Positions 57,201-64,000 of a stretch of 64,000 nucleotides of DNA are shown here, piece after piece. The stretch is from Ignavibacteriota bacterium. GTDB taxonomy: Bacteria > Bacteroidota > Ignavibacteria > Kapaibacteriales > UBA2268. The notes beneath the pieces are model-generated. The model was given only the letters and a program-made list of their open reading frames with translations, ran no database searches and was not told the DNA's origin. Every line of letters starts with the position of its first letter. Positions within the stretch are counted from its first letter, which is position 1. The stretch spans positions 449,428 through 513,427 of the forward strand of contig JAHBUQ010000002.1 in the NCBI GenBank assembly GCA_019637995.1, read 5' to 3'. Both the position numbers and the translations under genes were made by a program.

Positions 57201-57629
57201 CGCCGGATACGTTGTAAATCTTGTTGCCTTCAATTATTGTGTTTTCGTTGTAGAATGGTGCAAAGTCTGCAAGCTGTGGTACGCGGAGTACGCCGATACC
57301 GAGTGATACGATGCCGTAGCCAAAGCCGCTGATGTCATTGCCCATGAATGTGTTGTTTTTGTTTGTAATTGTATCAAGTGCGATTACAAATGCTTCTGTG
57401 TTAAGTGCTAAAAGTTCTGCACGGTTTACGATACCTGCGGAATAGCCTACCCAGCCGGTTTCAGTTATTTCTGTGTTTGGGGTAAACAAGAAGCCGTCTA
57501 CGATTGAGTAATGTGCATTTGGAAGACGTACTTTATTGGCTATCGAAAGCTTGTTGTTTTCCATGATGGTGTTCTTCACTGATATGTTCTGTGAACCCGC
57601 TCCAAGATAGAATACTGCTCCAAATGCCT
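54284..57629 (-). repeat. long direct repeat, copy B (partner 7853-11198)
   Basis: Same block as at 7853-11198, shifted by 46431 bp and in the same orientation. It covers codons 841-1920 of the second giant gene and about 100 bp after the stop. The unique flank to the left (54088-54283) is AT-rich and unrelated to the flank of copy A. Confidence 0.95.
54301..54335 (-). terminator. 3' hairpin of the second giant surface gene
   Basis: Identical to the hairpin at 7870-7904: 10-bp stem AGACGCTCTG/CAGAGCGTCT, 15-nt loop. It lies only 17 bp inside the edge of the duplicated block. Confidence 0.6.
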
Positions 57630-60147
57630 CCTGATCTGTATTCAAAATAAAACGGAAGGATTTGTTAGCGCCACCGTCAAATGTGATATAACCACCACTG
57701 TTTGAATATGGGACATAATATTGGTTGCCAAAGTTCTCGCCTTGTACAGCGTACATATTTGTTGAAAGTACTGACTGACCAAAGTAAACACCCTGACCAT
57801 TACCTGAATGCAGGTTAATCTTTACTGAGGCGCGTGTTACAAGTCTGTCTTCAGAAGGCTTGAATGTCAGTGTCCAGTAATCGCCTGTGTTTTGATTATA
57901 GCCAAGACCCATAATTGCTGTTGATAAGTCCCATGCAGGAGCGCCATTGCTGGTACTGTAAACATCGTATTCTGCATCTGTAAATTCAAATGTTACTGAG
58001 CCGTTCATACCGCGGAGATAGAGCACATCCATTGCATCCTGAATTGTTGCAAAGTTGCGTGCATTGCCAGAGAACTTTGTTCCGATTGTATATTTGCCGA
58101 TAAGTCCGCTTGATACTGTAAACTGATGTGAATACTCGTTGTTTGAGATTTCAAGGTCATCAGGATGTGATACTATGAGTCTTGCAAGGTACGTACCGGG
58201 CTGCATAATTTCTGTTTGCGGGAAGATTACCTGTTTCAAATTGTAACGACCCTGTGGTATATCTTCTACGTTAACTGTTCTGTCATAGACTACTGTGTTT
58301 TCAGGAATCTTAGTGATAATCATTCTTGTTGGTGCGTTGGATATATCACCCACACCTTCGTTGGAAAGAGTTCCTACAGGGAAGAATGGACGTCCTGCTA
58401 TGTAATCACCATTGCTTTCAGGCACGTTAATCGTCTGAGCTGCTGCTTCGATTTCATCTTTGACTGCAAATTCGTATGCAGGCTGATCTTCTCTGCGGAA
58501 ATAGTCATTATATGATTCCATATCTGTTGCGCTACGGAGCTTAACTGTAAGCGTAGCAGTATAAATATCTGTTTGAGTAGTGCTCCAAGTGCCAAAGTCA
58601 AGATTAACTCTTTGTTTTGCAGCTACTACATACTGACCGAAGTTTACTGTATCCCATTCAATAACTTTTGTTATTTTTTTGTTGCCTTTTGAATCGTATA
58701 TATCAAAGTAAGCATCAAATTTAGCTACACCGCGAAGACCTACGTTCTGAACAGCACCTTTAAGATTGAGACTTAAGCCTCTCGGATATTTGTGGAAACG
58801 TGGAGGACCGCTTGAAAGTGGCTCGCTGATATCAACTGCTGCCATATCCCATTCCCAGGATACTACGAAATTCTTTCTCATGAATTTAAGGCTGTTTTCA
58901 TCTTTTCCAAGACCGATGACAAGCTGATATTCACCACCATTAAGCCAACGGAAACCATAGTTGTTTACTACACCGGGTCCTGTTGCTCTTTGAATATTAA
59001 AGTGTACATTGGTTCCAATTACATCAGTACCTACTCTAATATTTTTTAGATTGGTTGCTAAGTCACGACCTTCATATATAACGTTATCTACATCAGGAAG
59101 TGGACCTACAATAGCATAGTTAAGAATTGAACCCGGAGGCATTGGATTTCCAAAAAGAACATAAGGTCTTTCGAAATATGTCATCTGACCGCTTAACATT
59201 CTTGTTGTACCGTCATAAGCTTCACCTGCAAGTAATATATCATCAGGAGCAATGTTATTAGGGAATGAACCTTTTAATGGAAGCGAGAATTCTACTATAT
59301 AATCCTCAATTTCTCCATAACTGTAACCATAATATTGCGACTGGTCATTCCACCAGGGCCATAAATAACCATTCCAACAAGCACTTCCGGCTGTACCGGG
59401 AAGCATTGGATTAGTATTATTGATTGTAGTAGGAGCATTTATTGAATGCATAACTCTCATTCTGCCTACACCATTTTCCTGGTCGTCAGATACTGTAATT
59501 CTATATGTGTATTTCTGTTCTGTACAGTTTGCTTGCATCATATTTCTCCATGTGAAATTATGACCAATTCTCTGGGTTCTGCCTGAAGAGATTTCCTGAG
59601 GACTGTTTATCCATTCACTGTAACCTGTTGGACTATATTCGAATACCCCATTCAAATTATAGTCAATAAATATACGGTTATTATACCATGAATTCCAGTT
59701 ATAAATGCAGTAATTAGTAGTATTGAATATACCATAATTACGAAGACCTATCATTTCGATGTCATAAGTTTCACCCGGTGACATTTCAAAACGAGAATTT
59801 GTAAACACATAACAGCCTTCCCAAGGTCCGTCAACTGCAGTAGCACGACTTATTCTGTGAATTTTAACTTCATTTGAGCCAACTTCTGTAACTTTTACTT
59901 CTAAAATAGGAGAAGTCATGTACTCTTTATAAAAAGTACTAATACTGCTCAAATATGAAGGGTAGCACCAGATATCCGTTCTTCCAAATACTCCTTGATT
60001 TGCAGATGCATATTCCGGTCCGGGAATACAGTAATTGTCAGGACCCATATCCTGAGCATTTGCCACATTCATATTTTGAACGCCGAGCATCAAAATTAAT
60101 GCCCCCAAAAATGAAGCAAAATACTTTAATGTAGATTTTTTAAACAT
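54385..60147 (-). CDS. giant T9SS-secreted surface protein, copy B
   Basis: Paralogue of the protein at 7954-13725, 1920 residues, with the same plan: signal peptide (1-31, ending NVANA-Q), GEVED-like N-domain (RIFIDYNLNGVFEYS, ENGVGRMRVMHSI, YGEIEDYIVEFSLP), beta regions, beta-helix, Rossmann-like region, FnIII-like domain and type A T9SS sorting domain. Residues 841-1920 are identical to copy A. Residues 300-840 differ at scattered positions (for example KPLPPGTYLQYKIV versus NPMPPGSILNYAIV), and the first 300 differ widely with small insertions and deletions. AGGAAT precedes the ATG, and a consensus promoter lies at 60178-60210. Cotranscription with the Wzi-like gene is unlikely given the hairpin and gap. 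Confidence 0.93.
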   Translation of the reverse strand: MFKKSTLKYFASFLGALILMLGVQNMNVANAQDMGPDNYCIPGPEYASANQGVFGRTDIWCYPSYLSSISTFYKEYMTSPILEVKVTEVGSNEVKIHRISRATAVDGPWEGCYVFTNSRFEMSPGETYDIEMIGLRNYGIFNTTNYCIYNWNSWYNNRIFIDYNLNGVFEYSPTGYSEWINSPQEISSGRTQRIGHNFTWRNMMQANCTEQKYTYRITVSDDQENGVGRMRVMHSINAPTTINNTNPMLPGTAGSACWNGYLWPWWNDQSQYYGYSYGEIEDYIVEFSLPLKGSFPNNIAPDDILLAGEAYDGTTRMLSGQMTYFERPYVLFGNPMPPGSILNYAIVGPLPDVDNVIYEGRDLATNLKNIRVGTDVIGTNVHFNIQRATGPGVVNNYGFRWLNGGEYQLVIGLGKDENSLKFMRKNFVVSWEWDMAAVDISEPLSSGPPRFHKYPRGLSLNLKGAVQNVGLRGVAKFDAYFDIYDSKGNKKITKVIEWDTVNFGQYVVAAKQRVNLDFGTWSTTQTDIYTATLTVKLRSATDMESYNDYFRREDQPAYEFAVKDEIEAAAQTINVPESNGDYIAGRPFFPVGTLSNEGVGDISNAPTRMIITKIPENTVVYDRTVNVEDIPQGRYNLKQVIFPQTEIMQPGTYLARLIVSHPDDLEISNNEYSHQFTVSSGLIGKYTIGTKFSGNARNFATIQDAMDVLYLRGMNGSVTFEFTDAEYDVYSTSNGAPAWDLSTAIMGLGYNQNTGDYWTLTFKPSEDRLVTRASVKINLHSGNGQGVYFGQSVLSTNMYAVQGENFGNQYYVPYSNSGGYITFDGGANKSFRFILNTDQEAFGAVFYLGAGSQNISVKNTIMENNKLSIANKVRLPNAHYSIVDGFLFTPNTEITETGWVGYSAGIVNRAELLALNTEAFVIALDTITNKNNTFMGNDISGFGYGIVSLGIGVLRVPQLADFAPFYNENTIIEGNKIYNVSGAGVVVGNEAKANVKNNVIFDVKGDGGAFAAGIIAGGNATQNFLGYNNYDLNIDGNAIHNVRGNQAVYGILVDQNANKYQVGTEFRVFPPVEDNINVMNNAMWKLNAQNANTMRAGIHMLTQRNLKVADPVARMITPNYADYFIRSSTIANNTILITEDGINNASNVAGIGIQQARGLHLLNNAIAVNDATVNAGNEVASGIFYHGDYPEKDGLVADRNAYWFGNANISAYRHIYTDFKTRVIETGARNEYRTLTQWQMATKSELNSISTGNFINDHYFMGSYPEEIRLRTNTKGSVLTRRGERLDEVTHDIYGNIRGVAGGRYDIGAVEFNGALYNHDAEMLVITEPGTYRATDGMFSDAEYLMTTAPVEVKAIVRNSGNMPVFNKKLYVNIYREMPNGTFALAFGPVERQIDLDATENLEVSFNIGDGIGNDFVPETYNDLRNQNYSVPSQFLGMEANVTPRYRIVVSTDPDEFNSNNATEKISRFYIQRSGIRFLVSNQQHFAAGVTPTADELAYGLNYEQIKEGMKQLNWEIDLIAARYDFDLFNRYGWEPRNVDYTIYRSMIWSDGHNKTLSRLEKLNLTNFVEAGNVSEKKNLLIGSEEMVRNNVNIDDADEVYVTNILRGEYRHPGNPLGAGSNYSGRNVTGIAVGRDVVMEVMATGVAGDMYPQPALMNIVNTGNGISQMAFRYNSVQNPEWPDAARIGGIATTTLTSNVVYLGIDWRHFADIETVLRASFDFMERNDGTVVPVELLSFDAKAAGKRVDISWATASELNTSRFEVEKAAQGSNFFTKIAEMEAAGNSSVTLNYGPVVDNNVEYGKTYIYRLKALDRDGSFSYSDERTVTLTGLSGVIELGQARPNPVRSESTIEYTMSQSANVEITLVDASGKEVARLYSGMQTAGQHILNVDAKDLASGVYQVVLRSGDVMLISNVNVVK

Positions 60148-60462
60148 TGTAAAAATTCCTTATATTTTGAAAAAAAACAAATTTATATTACTTTTGAATT
60201 CAATAACAAATTAATTTAATAAAAGTTACAAACTGATAGATAACATTATAAACAATTGATATATTATGCATTTAAATAAAGGAAATAAACACAATAACTA
60301 AGATTATATTTTATAAATTACATTAATTAATTTTAATTAATTGTTTATTTATAAATAAATAATAATTAATTTATTTAAAGTTTATTAATTCGTTTTTTTT
60401 TGTTAATTTTGAATTCTTAATAATGTCATAAAATTATTATAATAAATTTAATAAAAGTTAAT
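60148..60462. other. AT-rich divergent intergenic region, surface protein B / aspartate kinase
   Basis: About 315 bp. Besides the minus-strand promoter at 60178-60210, a TAATTTTG at 60404-60411 is a possible -7 box for the aspartate kinase gene, but no TTG lies 19-21 nt before it. Not similar to the region upstream of copy A. Confidence 0.45.
60178..60210 (-). promoter_or_regulatory. predicted Bacteroidota-type promoter of surface protein B
   Basis: On the minus strand: TTTG (60210-60207), 21 nt, TAAATTTG (60185-60178). It would place transcription start about 25 nt before the ATG at 60147. No equivalent pair was found upstream of copy A. Confidence 0.5.
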
Positions 60463-61608
60463 ATGAAAATAAGCATACATAAGTTTGGCGGCTCTGTTCT
60501 CAATACAGCACAAGGATTGCAATGTTTGAAAGGAATTTTGTCTGATGACTCAGTAAAAAATGTAGTCATAATTTCTGCTTTAGGAAAGACAAGTTCTAAC
60601 TTAAAGAATGCAATATTTCAATCTGAAAATGGCGGAATTTCGGAGGCAAAAAAAAATGTAAATTTTTTACTTTCAGAGCATAAAATACTGGCAAAATCTA
60701 TCATAAATGAGCCGATTTTATCAAAATATGAGTATGAAATAGAAATTTTATCAAAAAATATTTATAAAATTTTGGAAAGTGTTGCCATAACCCGTGAAGT
60801 CAGTGGCAGAACACTAGACAGATTCTTAGCTTTTGGAGAAGAACTTGCCGCAATTTTGATAAAATATTATTTCGCAGATAATAAATCAGTTCATTTTTTG
60901 GATGCAAGGGAAATAATTGCAACAAATTCAGACTTTACTGAAGCGAAAATTGATAAAGATCTAACCAGAATAAATATTGACAATAAATTAGTTCCAATAC
61001 TATGCAGCTGTGGGACAGTTATAACACAAGGATTTATCGCATCTGACAATAATGGCAATACAACCACAATGGGATTTGAAAGCTCAAATCTTACAGCAAC
61101 TGTCATTGCTGACTGCTTGGATGCCCACGAACTTACACTTTGGTCTGATATTGACGGGATTTATACAGCAGATCCGAAGATTTTTTCGAATACTAGTTTA
61201 GTCCCGTATTTATCTTATGATACAGCTCAATTAGCCGGCAATTCCGGATTAAAACTAATTTATCCGGCTATGATTGATATTGCTAAATTAAAAAATATCA
61301 AACTAATTTTCAGAAATGGTTTAACTTCATCTGAAAAATTTTCTGTAATTAGTTCAGATAATATCAATGATGGAAAATTGCTAATATTAAATACAAATAT
61401 TAGAATGGAAGGCTGGGATAATGAAGTAATTATTATAAATTCTCAAAAGTCACGTATAATTCAATTTATTTTAGACAAATTCCCGGAATTGCTTGATTCA
61501 GGAATAATGGCATTTGAGAGCGGTTTTAACAATAAATTATTAAAAATTTACTTCAGAGATGAGCAGTCAGCTCTTAAATTTTCCGAAGAAATTATCGGAC
61601 AATTATAA
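60463..61608 (+). CDS. aspartate kinase, divergent and short
   Basis: Amino-acid kinase-fold enzyme of 381 residues, most like aspartokinase, first step of the Lys/Thr/Met pathway. HKFGGSVLNT (6-15), SGRTLDRFLAFGEELAA (114-130) and TLWSDIDGIYTADP (225-238) are typical. The nucleotide-site motif that is usually TTLGRGGSDYTA reads TTTMGFESSNLTATVIA here (200-216), lacking the Arg-Gly-Gly and the Asp. The regulatory C-terminus (about 290-381) is long enough for one or two ACT-like folds but is weakly conserved, and ordinary LysC is slightly longer. A regulatory subtype or altered enzyme is possible. Confidence 0.8.
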   Translation: MKISIHKFGGSVLNTAQGLQCLKGILSDDSVKNVVIISALGKTSSNLKNAIFQSENGGISEAKKNVNFLLSEHKILAKSIINEPILSKYEYEIEILSKNIYKILESVAITREVSGRTLDRFLAFGEELAAILIKYYFADNKSVHFLDAREIIATNSDFTEAKIDKDLTRINIDNKLVPILCSCGTVITQGFIASDNNGNTTTMGFESSNLTATVIADCLDAHELTLWSDIDGIYTADPKIFSNTSLVPYLSYDTAQLAGNSGLKLIYPAMIDIAKLKNIKLIFRNGLTSSEKFSVISSDNINDGKLLILNTNIRMEGWDNEVIIINSQKSRIIQFILDKFPELLDSGIMAFESGFNNKLLKIYFRDEQSALKFSEEIIGQL

Positions 61609-61625
61609 ATATAAAGACTTTTTCC

Positions 61626-63572
61626 TTAAATCAAGCTCTCTAATTCCATGAGTGAGCTTGAGAGAGTGTCCCATTTCTCGAATAATACTTCAATTTGAGT
61701 TTTATTCTCTTTGTATTTTGACTGAGCTTGTGCAGATAATTCAATATCTTTGAAAAATTCGGCGTCTGAAAAACTGATTTCAAACTCTGCATTTTCATTT
61801 TCGAGTAAAGCCAGTTTAGCTTCGATTTGTTCGATTTCTTTTTTAAGTTTACCAATTTGTCGCTGAATATTTTTGCGTTCTTCTCGTATTAACTGATTTT
61901 GGCTTGCCTGATTATCACTATCTGAATTCCCTTTTTTTGAGGATAGTTCGAGTTCGCGGAGATTTTCCATTTGCATTTTCTCAAGATAATAATTTATATC
62001 TCCCAAGAACTCATGAATTTTATTATTCTTGAATTCAATTGTTTTATTGGTTAATCCTTCGAGAAATTCTCTGTCGTGTGAAACAATTATCAGGCTACCC
62101 TGATAATCAATCAGAGCCTGTTTCAGCACATCTTTTGCCGCCATATCAAGATGGTTAGTCGGCTCATCAAGAATTAACAAATTATATGACTTAAGCATCA
62201 ATCTTGCAAGTGAAAGACGAGATTTCTCACCACCGGAGAGCACTTTAACTTTTTTGTAAACATCATCTCCTGAAAACATAAATGCACCCAAAATGCTACG
62301 AACGTAAGGTCTTGCGTCGCCTGTTGCCTCGGTATCAATTACATCAAAAACATTCAAGTCAGGATTAAATAGTGTTGACTGGTGCTGAGCATAATAACCA
62401 ATCTGAACATTGGAACCAATAATCAGTTCGCCTTCATAAGGTTCGCTTCCGGCAATAATCCTGCTTAAAGTTGACTTTCCTTCGCCATTCTTACCTACAA
62501 AAGCAAGCTTTTCGCCTCTTTCAATTGCAAAATCAATTGATTTAAGTACAAGTAAGTCTCCATAGCTTTTAGAGAGCTTCTTGCCTTCGCATACAAGTCG
62601 AGAAGAGCGGGGCGGTTCGGGAAATTTTAATCGGATTGAAGATGAGTCAACCTCTTCGAGCTCAATTCTTTCTACTTTTTCAAGGGCTTTTATGCGGGAT
62701 TGTACTCTTGTAGCAAGAGATGCTTTAGATCTGAATCTTTCAATAAATCGCTCAGTTTGCTCGATTTCTTTCTGCTGATTTTTGTATTGAGCAAGTTCGA
62801 GTTCTCTTTGCTCCTGACGTTTTTGCATAAAATCAGTATAGTTAAAATTCATATCAATAATTTTGCCGCCCGTAAGCTCGAAAGTCCTGTTTGTTACAGT
62901 ATCTAGAAATCGCCTGTCGTGTGAAACAAGTATAATTGCACCAAAATAATTTCTGAGAAAATTCTCAAGCCACTGAACCGATTCGATATCTAAATGATTT
63001 GTCGGCTCATCCAGCAGTACACAATTCGGTTTACTTAACAGAATTTTAGCAAGTTCGACCCGCATTTGCCAGCCGCCACTGAATTCATTCATAGGTCTTA
63101 CAAAATCACTTCTTGAAAAACCAAGTCCTTTCAAAACCTGTTCAATATCGCCCTGAATTGAATCACCACCTAAAATCTTGAGCCTGTCAGTATGATGATT
63201 AAGACGCTCTATGATTTTCATATATTCATTAGACTCGTAGTCCTGACGCTCACCAAGCTGCTCTGTTAATTTATTGATTTCATTTTCGAGAAACTGGAGT
63301 TCTTTTAAAGCAGACTGAGTTTCTTCCATTACTGTAAGCTCTGACTCTGATTGAATCTCTTGAGGAAGATAGCCGATTGTGTATTCATTAGGAATAACAA
63401 CATCTCCGGAAGAGGCTTCATCAATTCCTGATATAATTTTCAGCAATGTTGATTTTCCGGTACCATTTCTGCCAATCAGACCAATTTTATCTTTTTCACC
63501 GACCATAACAGAGACATTATCAAAAAGGTGTCTGCCTCCGAAATGAACAGATAAATTACTTAAAGTAAGCAT
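61626..63572 (-). CDS. ABC-F family ATPase (Uup/YheS-like)
   Basis: Soluble protein of 648 residues with two ABC ATPase domains and no membrane part. ABC-F proteins act on the ribosome, in translation control or antibiotic protection. Domain 1: Walker A GRNGTGKST (34-42), signature FSGGWQMRVELAKIL, Walker B VLLDEPTNHLD. An Arg/Lys-rich linker follows (RFIERFRSKASLATRVQSRI). Domain 2: Walker A GKNGEGKST, signature LSGGEKSRLSLARLM, LILDEPTNHLD. A charged coiled coil ends the protein (about 550-648), as in Uup and YheS. It converges on the aspartate kinase with an 17-bp gap; the omega gene lies upstream beyond a terminator. Confidence 0.94.
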   Translation of the reverse strand: MLTLSNLSVHFGGRHLFDNVSVMVGEKDKIGLIGRNGTGKSTLLKIISGIDEASSGDVVIPNEYTIGYLPQEIQSESELTVMEETQSALKELQFLENEINKLTEQLGERQDYESNEYMKIIERLNHHTDRLKILGGDSIQGDIEQVLKGLGFSRSDFVRPMNEFSGGWQMRVELAKILLSKPNCVLLDEPTNHLDIESVQWLENFLRNYFGAIILVSHDRRFLDTVTNRTFELTGGKIIDMNFNYTDFMQKRQEQRELELAQYKNQQKEIEQTERFIERFRSKASLATRVQSRIKALEKVERIELEEVDSSSIRLKFPEPPRSSRLVCEGKKLSKSYGDLLVLKSIDFAIERGEKLAFVGKNGEGKSTLSRIIAGSEPYEGELIIGSNVQIGYYAQHQSTLFNPDLNVFDVIDTEATGDARPYVRSILGAFMFSGDDVYKKVKVLSGGEKSRLSLARLMLKSYNLLILDEPTNHLDMAAKDVLKQALIDYQGSLIIVSHDREFLEGLTNKTIEFKNNKIHEFLGDINYYLEKMQMENLRELELSSKKGNSDSDNQASQNQLIREERKNIQRQIGKLKKEIEQIEAKLALLENENAEFEISFSDAEFFKDIELSAQAQSKYKENKTQIEVLFEKWDTLSSSLMELESLI

Positions 63573-63611
63573 CAGTTATTAACTTTTCGTTTATGAATAT
63601 AATTCAAAAAT

Positions 63612-63641
63612 AAAAAAAAAGCGGTAATATCAACTACCGCT
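63612..63641 (-). terminator. intrinsic terminator of the omega-subunit gene
   Basis: Stem AGCGGTA (63620-63626) / TACCGCT (63635-63641), 8-nt loop; on the minus strand it is followed by nine Ts, a textbook Rho-independent terminator between rpoZ and the ABC-F gene. Confidence 0.9.
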
Positions 63642-63669
63642 CATCAATAAATATTTTTCCATGAGAATT

Positions 63670-63990
63670 TTACAAATCGTCTTCAGTTTTGTTACTGATT
63701 GGAGTTGGTAGTTCAAATCTCAATTTATTGTCAAAGATTTCTTTCATAGCCAAAAAAGTTGGCTTTGGAATTCTGTCAAATTCACGGCTTATTGAAATTT
63801 GATCAAAATTTACTGTTTCTGAATCGTCAGGTGTCGGAACAATATCAGCCATACGCTCATTGAGTTCTTGCTTGATATAATCATTAATTTGTCTGGCACG
63901 GAAGCCCATTGCGACAATTGATTGATAAATCGAACCTTTACTCGATTCCTGCATTCTGACTTTTACCGGATTTACAACATATTTAGCCAA
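63670..63990 (-). CDS. rpoZ: DNA-directed RNA polymerase omega subunit (Rpb6-like)
   Basis: Small RNA polymerase assembly subunit of 106 residues. GSIYQSIVAMGFRARQINDY matches the omega/Rpb6 helical core, and ISREFDRIPKPTFLAMKEIF the later segment as found in the Bacteroidota/Chlorobi group. The annotated start is TTG at 63990, with GAGGG 5 nt upstream; the frame remains open to the window edge, so a start just outside the window cannot be excluded, and ATG at 63954 is another choice. The usual gmk neighbour would lie beyond the edge. Confidence 0.8.
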   Translation of the reverse strand: MAKYVVNPVKVRMQESSKGSIYQSIVAMGFRARQINDYIKQELNERMADIVPTPDDSETVNFDQISISREFDRIPKPTFLAMKEIFDNKLRFELPTPISNKTEDDL

Positions 63991-64000
63991 TGTAACCCTC

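Noticed and set aside
7853-57629. Repeat as a composite transposon
   Set aside because: The repeats contain only the 3' part of a protein-coding gene, with no transposase, terminal inverted repeats or target-site duplication visible at their ends.

Overview
The window is AT-rich chromosomal DNA from a Gram-negative member of the Bacteroidota/Chlorobi/Ignavibacteria (FCB) assemblage. Evidence for this is: two giant secreted proteins with type IX secretion (T9SS) C-terminal sorting domains, a PorV/PorQ-like outer-membrane protein, a GWxTD-domain protein, a TonB-dependent receptor with an N-terminal carboxypeptidase-regulatory-like domain, LPS-type enzymes, and three promoter candidates of the Bacteroidota type (TTTG or TTG, 19-21 nt, TAnnTTTG). 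The separate glycine dehydrogenase subunit 1 (GcvPA) argues mildly for the Chlorobi/Ignavibacteria/Kapabacteria side, because Bacteroidetes proper usually carry a fused GcvP. No rRNA, tRNA, CRISPR, insertion sequence or prophage gene was seen.

Layout. 1-1.8 kb: the 3' end of murA converges on a two-gene nuoA-nuoB unit, with a bidirectional terminator and a possible TPR-gene remnant between them. 1.8-7.6 kb: a CheB-CheR-PAS fusion and a hybrid histidine kinase form a sensory operon without chemoreceptors. 7.9-13.7 kb: first giant T9SS surface protein. 14.3-18.5 kb: TraB/GumN-like protein and a short-chain dehydrogenase, then an OmpA/PD40 cell-envelope protein and a small outer-membrane barrel. 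18.5-25 kb: an ABC exporter pair followed by PaaG-like, PaaH-like and HisC-like enzymes, all on the minus strand. 25-28.5 kb: GWxTD protein, LpxL-like acyltransferase and heptosyltransferase-like GT9. 28.6-39.9 kb: ECF sigma factor, a membrane anti-sigma-like protein with a beta-rich C-terminus, then TonB-dependent receptor, a 1581-residue secreted protein and the PorV-like protein. 40.2-46 kb: CBS protein, GlmS, nucleotide-sugar dehydrogenase, Gfo/Idh/MocA oxidoreductase, Xer recombinase. 46.3-54.1 kb: SLOG-like orphan, STAS protein, second GT9, a GcvPA-FtsB-ROK-RidA-DUF5683 run, and a Wzi-like protein. 54.3-60.1 kb: second giant surface protein. 60.4-64 kb: aspartate kinase, ABC-F ATPase, RNA polymerase omega subunit.

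Most notable is the pair of giant surface proteins 46.4 kb apart in direct orientation. Their last 1080 residues are identical, and the shared DNA block (about 3346 bp, including the 3' untranslated hairpin) showed no mismatch wherever it was compared. The N-terminal 300 or so residues are clearly diverged and the middle is intermediate. This looks like two display modules on one homogenised beta-helix/T9SS stalk, maintained by gene conversion or very recent partial duplication. The second notable region is the sigma/anti-sigma pair directly upstream of the receptor/giant protein/PorV-like operon, which could be a surface-regulated export or uptake system.

Functionally the window is mainly about the cell surface: peptidoglycan and LPS precursors (murA, glmS, sugar dehydrogenases, GT9s, acyltransferase), outer-membrane proteins, and T9SS cargo. 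Housekeeping genes are interspersed.
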